Assembly: GCA_938038445.1 (NCBI GenBank)
Contig: CALHRZ010000028.1
Coordinates: 55,961 to 119,960 of the forward strand
DNA from: an uncultured bacterium
GTDB taxonomy: Bacteria > Verrucomicrobiota > Kiritimatiellia > CAIKKV01
Reading direction: 5' to 3'
DNA: 64,000 nt
This document shows positions 53,985 through 64,000 of this stretch, in pieces (positions within the stretch are counted from its first letter, which is position 1; every line of letters starts with the position of its first letter). The notes under the pieces were generated by a model. That model was not told the DNA's origin and searched no databases. It was given only the letters and a program-made list of their open reading frames with translations. The translations under genes and the position numbers were made by a program.

Positions 53985-54845
53985 TTATTCCGACATTACT
54001 TCGACGTTCCGAAGGTCCTTGATCAGCTCCATGGTATGGGCCTGCATCCGCAGAATGATCTTGTTGGCCTTGTTCCGGAGGATGTGGTACACGGACATGG
54101 TGGGAATCGTGATACTGAGACCCGCGGCCGTCGTGTAGAGAGCCTGCCCGATGTTCAAGGCAAGAAGCCCTGTCTGGGCGGCGCCACCGCCGGCGATGGC
54201 AAGGGTGAAGAAGGCATAAATCATGCCTTGGACGGTTCCCAAAAGCCCCAGCATCGGCGAAAGGGAGGCGACCAGTGTGAGATATTGAATCCGTTGCATG
54301 AGTTGCTCGCTCTCGAAGTCGGCCGCAATACCAATGGCTTCCTGTATCACATCAAACCCCTCTTCAACGTGCATGAAGCCGGCAGTCAAAATGTTTGCCA
54401 TCGGGCAGGGTTCGCTTCGACAATGTTCCAACGCCGAGGCGACATCGCCCTGGCTCATCGCCTCGCGAACCTTGGCCAACAGAGTGGGGGGCATGACACG
54501 ACCGACCCGAAGCAGGAGAATGCCATCCACCACAAAATAGATGCCCACGAACAGAGCGACGAGTAGCGCCAACCAAAGAACGATCCCCGCAAAACCACTG
54601 CTGACCACAATACTGATAAACCCCGGCCGCTTGGCCCCCTCCGGCCGCTTTACCCCGCTCTCCGAAGCAGACGCCGGGGCCGCCTCGGCCTTTGAGTTCG
54701 CGGTCGTTACTTCGGCTGCCGCAGCCGCACCGCCTCCCGTCCCGATCTCCTCTCCCTGCGCCCGAAGCGACATCCCTTCGCCTTGCCAGCCGAGGACTAG
54801 TGCTGCCGCTGCTATCAACCCGCCGATCCGCCATCCATCTTTCAT
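53985..54845 (-). CDS. exbB: MotA/TolQ/ExbB proton channel protein
   Basis: A 286-residue protein: an N-terminal hydrophobic leader, an Ala-rich exported segment (about 30-75), then three membrane helices (GIVLWLALLVALFVGIYFV; SPMLGLLGTVQGMIYAFFTL; YTTAAGLSITIPTMSVYHIL) in the TolQ/ExbB arrangement. The start at 54845 has GGAG nine bases upstream; a longer frame from 54902 overlaps the TPR gene. It works with the two ExbD proteins to use the proton gradient. Confidence 0.9.
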   Translation of the reverse strand: MKDGWRIGGLIAAAALVLGWQGEGMSLRAQGEEIGTGGGAAAAAEVTTANSKAEAAPASASESGVKRPEGAKRPGFISIVVSSGFAGIVLWLALLVALFVGIYFVVDGILLLRVGRVMPPTLLAKVREAMSQGDVASALEHCRSEPCPMANILTAGFMHVEEGFDVIQEAIGIAADFESEQLMQRIQYLTLVASLSPMLGLLGTVQGMIYAFFTLAIAGGGAAQTGLLALNIGQALYTTAAGLSITIPTMSVYHILRNKANKIILRMQAHTMELIKDLRNVEVMSE

Positions 54846-54894
54846 CGCATCTCGCTCCTTTCGTCCATGGAAACCTTTCTCCGCATCCACACTC

Positions 54895-55713
54895 TCATCC
54901 ACCGGCCGAAACCTGTCGAGCGTATGGATGGTTCGGAAATTCGCTGGTCAACATTTTTCGAAGATCGGCGGCGCGGGGATCGCGCAATTCCTCCAGCAGT
55001 TTCGCCGCCTTGAACAGCGCTTCCGGCCGGCTTTCCCGTTCCTTCTCGTAGAGAATCACGGTCCGTAAATAGTCCAAAAGGGCGTCATTCTTCTGCCCCT
55101 GGGCCGCGTACATATCGCCCCGCATCAGTTGAGCCATCGCCGCCACATCCCGAGGCGCCTTCGCAATCGCGTCGTCGAGCTCCCGCTTGAGAATCGCATA
55201 TTGCTCAGCCCCCTGCAGCGCCTGCCAGTATCGGCGGCGGACGGCGAGAGGAATTCGCTCCGCCGGCAACGCCGTGAACAGTTCGCGATAAACGGCAAGC
55301 GCCCGCCGGAAATCCCGCTTGCCCAGAAACGCCATCCCAAGCCCGTCCCGCGCTTGGTTGTCCCACTCCAGGCCCTGATAGTCCTGCACAATCTTTTCGA
55401 GCACGGGAATCGCCGCATCGTATTTTCCGGACCGAATATCGGCCATCGCTTGGTCCAACGCAGGGGGCTTTGGAACTTCCACCCGTTCCACGCGCGCCGC
55501 CGGAATGGGAACCGTCGCCTGCTGGGTCTGAACAATGTACTCCTGAGTGCTGGCCCGAAATCGGATCGAAACCGCCTCCATTATCGTGCCGTCCTTGAAG
55601 ATAACCCGATCGCCAAGCGCAACGCCGGCTGCTAAGATCATTCCAATCAGCACGATTTCCCTTCTTCGCCGAGAAGTTCTCGTTGTCATGGGTTTGTCCT
55701 TTTTTCTTCTCAT
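54895..55713 (-). CDS. TPR-like exported protein
   Basis: A 272-residue protein with a basic N-terminus and a signal-type helix (REIVLIGMILAAGVALGD), a short beta segment (RVIFKDGTIMEAVSIRF), and about four helical TPR-like units from residue 90 on (SGKYDAAIPVLEKIVQDYQG; KRDFRRALAVYREL). The ATG at 55713 overlaps the stop of the large TPR gene; an ATG at 55689 with AGGA upstream is an alternative. Probably a periplasmic adaptor for the ExbB/ExbD complex, by context only. Confidence 0.8.
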   Translation of the reverse strand: MRRKKDKPMTTRTSRRRREIVLIGMILAAGVALGDRVIFKDGTIMEAVSIRFRASTQEYIVQTQQATVPIPAARVERVEVPKPPALDQAMADIRSGKYDAAIPVLEKIVQDYQGLEWDNQARDGLGMAFLGKRDFRRALAVYRELFTALPAERIPLAVRRRYWQALQGAEQYAILKRELDDAIAKAPRDVAAMAQLMRGDMYAAQGQKNDALLDYLRTVILYEKERESRPEALFKAAKLLEELRDPRAADLRKMLTSEFPNHPYARQVSAGG

Positions 55714-58628
55714 GGCCTTCCGCCTTCTTCTGGCACCGGCTCATCCCTCTCACCGCCCGGCGAGGGCGGCTCCGCCGCTCCCGCCAGCGCCAGCCGACGC
55801 TGCGCTTCGGCCCGCCATTGTCGGGCTTGCGCCACCAACCGCCCCCGGGGGAATTGTTCCAAATAAAGCGTCGCATTGTCCACCATATCCTGAAACATCC
55901 CCTTCTCCGCCAACATCGGCATCACCTGTTCAAATGCCTGCTCGATGTAAGGACGAACCTTCGGATTCTGGACGTCCCCCAGCAGCACCAGCCGCTGATA
56001 AGAGGCCAACGCGCCATCCGTATCCCCTTTCAAACGCTGAAGGGATGCCGTTTCCAGGTCCCGGCGCGCCCGATCTTCGGGCGTCTGAATTACCCGGCCC
56101 GCCCGATTGAGCGCACGAATTGCGGCATTGAAATGCAATCCCCGTGTCCGTTCGTCCGGAGCGGCTTTCCCAAGCTCCGCGTGAGCACGCGCTAACAGAA
56201 AGCCGGCCGGCATCATGTAGCCTGTATTGGAATTGAGCGTAAAAAGAGTTTCCAGTTCCTTGACTGCACCCGTCCAATCCCCCTTCCGCGCCATCGCTTC
56301 GCCTAACGAAAAATGGGCCATTTCCTTCAATGCCGGCTCCGTTGCCGTCTGGGCAGCCTGCCGGAAGGACTGAACGGCCGTTTCGATCTCCCCCTGCTCA
56401 AGCATGACCCGCCCGGCCTGATAAAATTGGGCCGCCGTGAAGGCCGACGGCCGATTGAACATCTCCTGGAAGACCTGCGCCGCTTTCTCCCTCTCCCCCA
56501 TTTCCAGCAGGGCTGCTCCCCGCGCAAAAACGGCATTGCGGGCTTGTTCGGAATCCGGGTATTCCCGGGCAAGCCGTTCATAGGCCGCCGCCGCTTCGTC
56601 GCCTCGATTGAGAACCAGAAGAAGAACTCCCAGGCTGCTCAACGCATTCGGCCCCAGGGCGGACTTGGGAAAGGCTTTCAAAAACGCCCGATACTCCTCC
56701 GCCGCACGGGCTTGATAGAGAGGCTTCTTCTCGGGCGGATCGCCGAGCCGCGAGTAACAAAATGCCTTCCAAAACATCGCCTGCTCAAGCAGCATCTGGT
56801 TGGCGCGCTCTTCATCCGGATTCGAAGCATATTTCCGCGGCTCTTCTACCAATGCCTTGACCAATTTCTGATATTCTCGAATCGCCTCCTCCAGCCGATC
56901 GAGATTCCGATAGGCCTCCGCAAGACGAAACCGGCCCGACGCCAGCGCCGCCCCAACCGGAACCTCGGTAACATACCGCTGCAAGATCTCCACAGCATTC
57001 GTCCAGTCCCCCAACTTGGAATAACAGGACGCTAACCGATTGAGAGCCGGAAGCCAGACCGAGGCGTTCGTGTGGACCTCCACAATCCGGGAAAAGTAGT
57101 CCAACGCCAAATCGTATTGCTCCTTCGAAAACCGTTCCTCCCCCCGCCGAAAGAGCAACGCCGCCGCCTGGGGATGATCGGCAAACCGATCAAAAAAAAC
57201 CTGGCTGATCGTGTCGGCCGATTCGAAGTCTTGAATCTCCTCCGCCGCGGCCACCAAACGGATGAGCGCGGTTCCGGCCTCCTCCCGATGCGCCGGCCGC
57301 GGGCCGTAACGGTCGGTCAGTTCCTGAACCACGGCCCGCAGGTAAAGTTTATCCTGAAGATTCAAATAACATTGGGCCAGTTCCCCCACCAGAGATGCCA
57401 TGCCCGGCCGTTCGGGAAATACATTGAGCACCGTCCGATACTTGGCCGCTGCCGCCTTGAAATCGTTCTGCGAAAACTGAAGCCGAGCTTCGCGGACTTG
57501 CGCCTCGATCACCGGCTTCAAGTCAATGGTCGGCAATTGAACTTGAAAACCTGCCTCTTTCAATTCCTCCGCTAACCGTTCGGCCCGCGCCCCCGATTCG
57601 GGTGCCCAACTGGAGTCCGGATATCGGACAAACACATTGAATAAATGAGTCAGCGCCTCCGAAAAAGCCTTCTGCGCCTCGGCCCGCTTGCCCTCGGCAA
57701 GCAGCCGGCGTGCTTCCTCCTCGTAAAGAGTTCCCAAAAGGTACCGGCACTGGGCCATGGGGCTCAGTTTCATGGGATAATTCGCGCCCCGAAGCGCGTC
57801 GTCCAATTCGCGAAGCATGGGTAAAAAGGTCTGGATCGTCTCTCGCGCCTTTTCCGGCTTGCCTTCCATCATCTCCAAATGGGCAAGGAGCACAACCGAC
57901 TGCCCAAACCAAAGATCCACCCCTCCCCACTGGACGTTCCGACAAAGCTCGCGGGTTCGATTGAAAAAGACTTGCCGTTCCGCCCCCTCTGCGGCTTTGC
58001 CCAACCTGAAGGCAATCTCGGCAATCTCGATTTGAAGCCGTCGTTCGAGTTCGGACTCGGGTTTTGTGTTCAGAATCCGATCGTACGCCTCCATGGCCTC
58101 CTTTTCATTCCCGGCCAGAAGCATCATCTGGGCATATTTGTAGGCCGCCTCCCGATAAAACTCCACCCATTGAGCAGGGGGTCCCTCTTTGTGAAAACGG
58201 GCAAAAAATTCCCGATAGATCGCGCGGGACTCCGCCAGCCGCCCCATCGCGTAGAGCTGGTCGCCCAACGCAAGCAGCATGGCCAGTGTGTCGATCCGAT
58301 CCTGGGGAAAGGTGCGGATCAGCGCGCGCGCCTCTTCCGCCTTCCCCAGGGCGGTCAGCGCCGCCACGCGAACCCGCGCAATTCGAGCCTTCTGCGCAGG
58401 ATTCTCCCGCTCGAGATGGTCCAAAATCTTTAAAGCGAAATCCGGAAAACGCAACCCGACAAGTCCCTGGCAGAAATCCAGTTCCCTCTGGAGAGGATCG
58501 TTCGGTCGGTCAGCCGCTTCAGCACGGCCCGCTTCCTGCGCTCCCAAACCGGTCGGAAAACCCATCAGCACGAGAAGCAAAAGCGCAAGAAGACCCCCAC
58601 CCAGGACCCTTGGGTTTAAGCGCCTCAT
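55710..58628 (-). CDS. Large exported TPR protein
   Basis: A 972-residue protein: signal peptide (LLALLLLVLMGFPTGLGAQ) then a helical repeat array of TPR type over almost the whole length (for example LALGDQLYAMGRLAESRAIY; FSKEQYDLALDYFSRIVEVH; RGAALLEMGEREKAAQVFQE), ending with a Pro/Glu-rich tail. Such repeats make superhelical scaffolds for protein partners in the periplasm. It overlaps both neighbours by four bases. Together with ExbB/ExbD it resembles Tol-Pal-like or gliding/secretion scaffolds, but no direct homologue was recognised. Confidence 0.85.
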   Translation of the reverse strand: MRRLNPRVLGGGLLALLLLVLMGFPTGLGAQEAGRAEAADRPNDPLQRELDFCQGLVGLRFPDFALKILDHLERENPAQKARIARVRVAALTALGKAEEARALIRTFPQDRIDTLAMLLALGDQLYAMGRLAESRAIYREFFARFHKEGPPAQWVEFYREAAYKYAQMMLLAGNEKEAMEAYDRILNTKPESELERRLQIEIAEIAFRLGKAAEGAERQVFFNRTRELCRNVQWGGVDLWFGQSVVLLAHLEMMEGKPEKARETIQTFLPMLRELDDALRGANYPMKLSPMAQCRYLLGTLYEEEARRLLAEGKRAEAQKAFSEALTHLFNVFVRYPDSSWAPESGARAERLAEELKEAGFQVQLPTIDLKPVIEAQVREARLQFSQNDFKAAAAKYRTVLNVFPERPGMASLVGELAQCYLNLQDKLYLRAVVQELTDRYGPRPAHREEAGTALIRLVAAAEEIQDFESADTISQVFFDRFADHPQAAALLFRRGEERFSKEQYDLALDYFSRIVEVHTNASVWLPALNRLASCYSKLGDWTNAVEILQRYVTEVPVGAALASGRFRLAEAYRNLDRLEEAIREYQKLVKALVEEPRKYASNPDEERANQMLLEQAMFWKAFCYSRLGDPPEKKPLYQARAAEEYRAFLKAFPKSALGPNALSSLGVLLLVLNRGDEAAAAYERLAREYPDSEQARNAVFARGAALLEMGEREKAAQVFQEMFNRPSAFTAAQFYQAGRVMLEQGEIETAVQSFRQAAQTATEPALKEMAHFSLGEAMARKGDWTGAVKELETLFTLNSNTGYMMPAGFLLARAHAELGKAAPDERTRGLHFNAAIRALNRAGRVIQTPEDRARRDLETASLQRLKGDTDGALASYQRLVLLGDVQNPKVRPYIEQAFEQVMPMLAEKGMFQDMVDNATLYLEQFPRGRLVAQARQWRAEAQRRLALAGAAEPPSPGGERDEPVPEEGGRP

Positions 58629-60256
58629 CCTTCCCTCCGCCGACGTTCTCCCGCCGCTTTCGGTCGCCGATTTTCCCGACGCTCTTCCGGATGTGCCGGC
58701 TGAACTCGTCGAATTGCCGAACCTGGCAGGATAAACGCTCCGCCGGTAAACTCAATGACATGCCCCTTTTCGCGAAGCCAGTGAAGCTGGGCCGTCAGTT
58801 CACGCACGCCAGGGGAGTCGGGCTCCTCGCCCGCGCGCAGCGCCCCCAACAGATCTGATCGCGTCGCACGCGGATGGGCGGCGAGAAATTCAAGAATTTC
58901 CCGCACCGCCGGAGCAGTCCCTTCCGGATCGAGAGGCGACGGCATGATGGCCGTGACATAATGCGTCCCGTCCTCCGTCTTGAAAATGTGCAGCCCCATG
59001 TGGCGAAACATCAAACGCAGCGTGATGGAGAGCGGAAGCGGAAAACGCATCGCGCGGCGCCAGGCTTCTTGCACCAGCCGCCGCAAAGCCGGATCATCAA
59101 GCGCATGGGCCACCGGACCGGGAATGGTCAAAGCGGTTCCCCCCCGAATGCTGTCCGCCAGATAATGTTCCTGAAAATGACGCTCCACTTTCTCGATCGA
59201 TTCAAGTGGCGACTGTTCTTCCGAAGCGGCCACAACAAAATATCGCGTCTTGCGGCTCGCCATCTTTCGCCATTCTTCGATCAGGGCAGGATCGCGGACG
59301 TTTTCAAGCCGCCGCCGGTATTCCTCAAGGGAGAGGTGCGAAAACCGCGTCCGATGCAGATACAAAAGCCGTTCTTCGAACGCATGATGATTGGGCGGTC
59401 CAAGCAGTTCGCCGGAAAAAGGGCACCGGGCCACGGACGAAAAGTGTCCGCTGGGCGGTTCCACCTCCTGCTCTTCCTTCCGATACCAACGGTCGAAATG
59501 CTGCTGGAACACGTGGGCCGATACACGCCCCCGATCCTGATAAACCTGTTTGCATATCTGACATTGAAACAGTACCGGAGGGGGCAAAGGGGATTGTGCT
59601 TGGCGGACAGGAGGATTGTTTTCCGATTGGTCCGAATCCGTCCTCTCTTCTTCACTTCCGTTTTCGTTTTCCGAGTTGGACGCCGGAGGGGTCGGCGAGA
59701 GACGCACCGAGAGATGATCGGGCTGATTCAGAAAAAAAGCCGCAATTTGAAAGAGAGGGAAGGCGCAGGCGGCACTGGCAATGCGTCGGGCTACGAGATG
59801 CAGCCCACTCCTCTCGGGCAGGAAGGAAACCGCAAGATCCGGGAGAGGCTCAGGAGAACGGGAAAAGCGGATCCGATCGCCCCGAGCCCCTCCCTCTGCC
59901 GAACGGTCCTCCCGCGTTGCTGCGGCCATCGCGCCTTCGAAAGGAACCTCCACCCTTTCTTCTCCATGCCTGCGCGTCATGCGATCGGACTTCCCATCGC
60001 GTCCCCCGTCTCGTTCTTCTCTCCGCTCTCCCCCCCGGGGACGGGAAGGGCGAAACCGCCGGCGATCGTCGGATCGCTCCGCCACCTCTTCTTTCTCCTC
60101 AACCGGCGCGGAGGAAGAGCCGCCGGGCGAGGAGGTTGTTTCACTCCGCACTCGCCCCCTGATGGAAACCGGAGGCTTCTTGATCCAGTCCGGCGTAAAA
60201 GTCAGTTCTAACGGATTGAGGGAACTCGGGTTCTGTTGAATGTCGTCTGCGCTCAA
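58625..60256 (-). CDS. C2H2 zinc-finger-like protein, unknown
   Basis: A 543-residue protein, start TTG. Residues 35-120 are strongly charged and Arg-rich, probably disordered. Residues 140-190 look globular (YPLF-type helix SAACAFPLFQIAAFFLNQPD). At about 230-253 is a finger with spacing C-x2-C-x12-H-x4-H (CQICKQVYQDRGRVSAH, VFQQH). A globular region follows (about 275-500) with a winged-helix-like stretch (VREILEFLAAHPRATRSDLL; LHWLREKGHVIEF), then a basic tail. It may bind nucleic acid. It overlaps the large TPR gene by four bases; presumably first in the operon. Confidence 0.75.
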   Translation of the reverse strand: MSADDIQQNPSSLNPLELTFTPDWIKKPPVSIRGRVRSETTSSPGGSSSAPVEEKEEVAERSDDRRRFRPSRPRGGERREERDGGRDGKSDRMTRRHGEERVEVPFEGAMAAATREDRSAEGGARGDRIRFSRSPEPLPDLAVSFLPERSGLHLVARRIASAACAFPLFQIAAFFLNQPDHLSVRLSPTPPASNSENENGSEEERTDSDQSENNPPVRQAQSPLPPPVLFQCQICKQVYQDRGRVSAHVFQQHFDRWYRKEEQEVEPPSGHFSSVARCPFSGELLGPPNHHAFEERLLYLHRTRFSHLSLEEYRRRLENVRDPALIEEWRKMASRKTRYFVVAASEEQSPLESIEKVERHFQEHYLADSIRGGTALTIPGPVAHALDDPALRRLVQEAWRRAMRFPLPLSITLRLMFRHMGLHIFKTEDGTHYVTAIMPSPLDPEGTAPAVREILEFLAAHPRATRSDLLGALRAGEEPDSPGVRELTAQLHWLREKGHVIEFTGGAFILPGSAIRRVQPAHPEERRENRRPKAAGERRRREG

Positions 60257-60331
60257 GGATGCCTTTCACTCCTTCATTCGGTAGGGTTATCACAATGCCG
60301 CGGCTTTTTCAATCTCTAACAATAATCGCCC

Positions 60332-61303
60332 TCATCGGGCGTAACAGTAAAGGCAACCATGTCGGCAGGTCCGATAGGCACCGATATCTCGGCTGCTCAC
60401 ACAACCGCAGGCCGATCGCTGCCCTGGATCTTTTGGCGTAGAACCCGGCGGTCCCAACCCTTCGATAAGCCGATGATCGGCACTGAACAGGCGGCGAAAG
60501 AGAACATCATCCACACACCGGTTGTGAGAGATGCCGTAAAGGGATAGATCGCCGACTTCCGCGCAAGTCGCCAGTTGCAAGCCCCAGCTGCGGTTGAGGC
60601 GTGCCAGACCCTCGGCAAAACAACGCTGTTCCTCTTCCCGAAACTCCCGAATCGAAGGATCCGCCCGTGCAACCCGGCGGTGAACCCGCCCATAACGCTC
60701 CAGGTCCAAAAAACTGAAAACCAGTTTTTCCGTCCATCTCCGAATTCGATCGGCAAGGGCCGCAATCCGGTCCAGAAGCACGGCAATCGTCACCCCGTCC
60801 GATAGAATCAGGGGATCGAATCGCCAAATCACGCGCGCCTTTCCTACCCGTTCGGAAATCCGTTCAAAGGTCCGAATCCTCTCTTCGAGCGGGGGAACAC
60901 CCGGCTCCCATCCCTCCCGTTCGTAGTCGTTAAGTGTGAAATGAAAAATGGTCGAAATCCCGCGGTGATCCCACTCCGTTAGCAATGGAAGAAGGGGGGC
61001 CGGATTCTTGCTCCAAAAGACGAAGACCCGGGCGCGATCGAAGGCAATCCGATCCAAACGGCCGTTGAAAGGGTTCCGCCGATCCGCATACCCCGCACGC
61101 AGCCGTTCCCGAAGCCATTCCGCTTCAAACGCGGGCAAATCGGTCGCCCGGCTCGCGGAAATAATCAAGGGGTGATCCGTTCGCCCCACGGCGAGACTTC
61201 TTCTCGAAAGGGTGACCTTTTCCGTCGTTTCCCTTTCCCCTTCCACACATAACGCCGTGTCGGGTCTTGTTTCTCTCCTGTTTTTTTCCTTGCACCTCGT
61301 CAT
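60332..61303 (-). CDS. DUF1848 iron-sulfur protein
   Basis: A 323-residue protein of the DUF1848 family: the opening LIISASRATDLPAFEAEWL, the VFVFWSKNPAPLLPLL and FHFTLNDYE segments, and a C-terminal cysteine group CGCVSSRDIGAYRTC plus HGCLYCYA, giving a C-x3-C-x2-C set like radical-SAM iron-sulfur sites. Function unknown. The start is uncertain because the first 45 residues precede the usual family start; a TTG before IISASRATD also exists. It faces gdhA divergently. The stop codon lies in a small hairpin (GCCC-GATGA-GGGC). Confidence 0.82.
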   Translation of the reverse strand: MTRCKEKNRRETRPDTALCVEGERETTEKVTLSRRSLAVGRTDHPLIISASRATDLPAFEAEWLRERLRAGYADRRNPFNGRLDRIAFDRARVFVFWSKNPAPLLPLLTEWDHRGISTIFHFTLNDYEREGWEPGVPPLEERIRTFERISERVGKARVIWRFDPLILSDGVTIAVLLDRIAALADRIRRWTEKLVFSFLDLERYGRVHRRVARADPSIREFREEEQRCFAEGLARLNRSWGLQLATCAEVGDLSLYGISHNRCVDDVLFRRLFSADHRLIEGLGPPGSTPKDPGQRSACGCVSSRDIGAYRTCRHGCLYCYAR

Positions 61304-61317
61304 TTTTTTCTTATTTT
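61290..61317 (+). promoter_or_regulatory. Candidate promoter for gdhA
   Basis: TTGCAC (-35) and TATTTT (-10) are separated by 16 bases within a T-rich region, about 41 bases before the ATG. Weak -10. Confidence 0.35.
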
Positions 61318-61328
61318 AGACAGGTTGA

Positions 61329-63972
<2,644 letters not shown>

Positions 63973-64000
63973 GATTTCTCATCTGTCGTTCCGGCAGTCC

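Noticed and set aside
58874..60211. 445-residue plus-strand open frame antisense to the zinc-finger gene
   Set aside because: No motif; the minus-strand frame has a Cys/His finger and fits the operon with four-base overlaps.

Overview
The window is dense, GC-rich bacterial chromosome DNA with about 55 protein genes and almost no non-coding space. Several features suggest the PVC superphylum (Verrucomicrobiota/Kiritimatiellota/Planctomycetota/Lentisphaerota): a type III glutamine synthetase, LL-diaminopimelate aminotransferase, an ExbB/ExbD/ExbD operon with large TPR proteins, a DUF4838/GH20/Gfo-Idh-MocA sugar cluster, a YfbK-like VWA protein behind an ECF sigma factor, and a giant beta-rich membrane protein. 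This is inferred from gene families; no rRNA or tRNA was seen. Genes in a run very often overlap by four bases (ATGA), so long translationally coupled operons are the rule. No CRISPR array, prophage or insertion sequence was seen.

Layout. 1-4.2 kb (minus): an orphan DNA methyltransferase, RtcB RNA ligase, a lipoprotein-type isoaspartyl methyltransferase, acylphosphatase, YjbQ, a broken HTH-EIIA gene and the start of a membrane protein. 4.3-6.0 kb (plus): a DUF2934 protein and a beta-CASP nuclease. 6.0-15.1 kb (minus): HrpB helicase, PgpA, a DUF362 ferredoxin protein, a phosphoglycolate phosphatase, a parvulin lipoprotein, a GT2 glycosyltransferase and NAD synthase. 15.2-25.4 kb (plus): CutA, a small four-cysteine protein, then ECF sigma factor, zinc-finger/VWA protein and a 2179-residue membrane protein made of two similar halves. 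25.5-35.1 kb: a sugar isomerase facing a minus-strand cluster of GH20, UroD-like methyltransferase, Fur-family regulator, two Gfo/Idh/MocA oxidoreductases, DUF4838 and a hypothetical protein. 35.4-39.3 kb (plus): UlaG-like hydrolase, DUF6498 membrane protein, FAD oxidoreductase and MnmA. 39.3-47.5 kb: glnN-dapF-dapL (minus) divergent from diaminopimelate dehydrogenase, a NagB-like protein and an aldo/keto reductase (plus). 47.6-60.3 kb (minus): a probable long operon of C2H2-finger protein, two TPR proteins, ExbB, two ExbD, MutL, a receiver-kinase and a hybrid kinase split at its H-box. 60.3-64 kb: a DUF1848 protein, NADP-type glutamate dehydrogenase and an MFS transporter.

How the parts work together. 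Nitrogen assimilation and diaminopimelate synthesis are grouped: GlnN, GdhA and Ddh all fix ammonia, and DapL/DapF and Ddh are alternative routes to meso-diaminopimelate. The sugar cluster looks like a hydrolase/oxidoreductase pathway for an amino or uronic sugar. The ExbB/ExbD/TPR block is an energised envelope system. The sigma/VWA/giant-protein block is the strongest candidate for a little-described surface or stress system. Two genes carry small lesions (HTH-EIIA and the hybrid kinase); these may be real decay or assembly errors.
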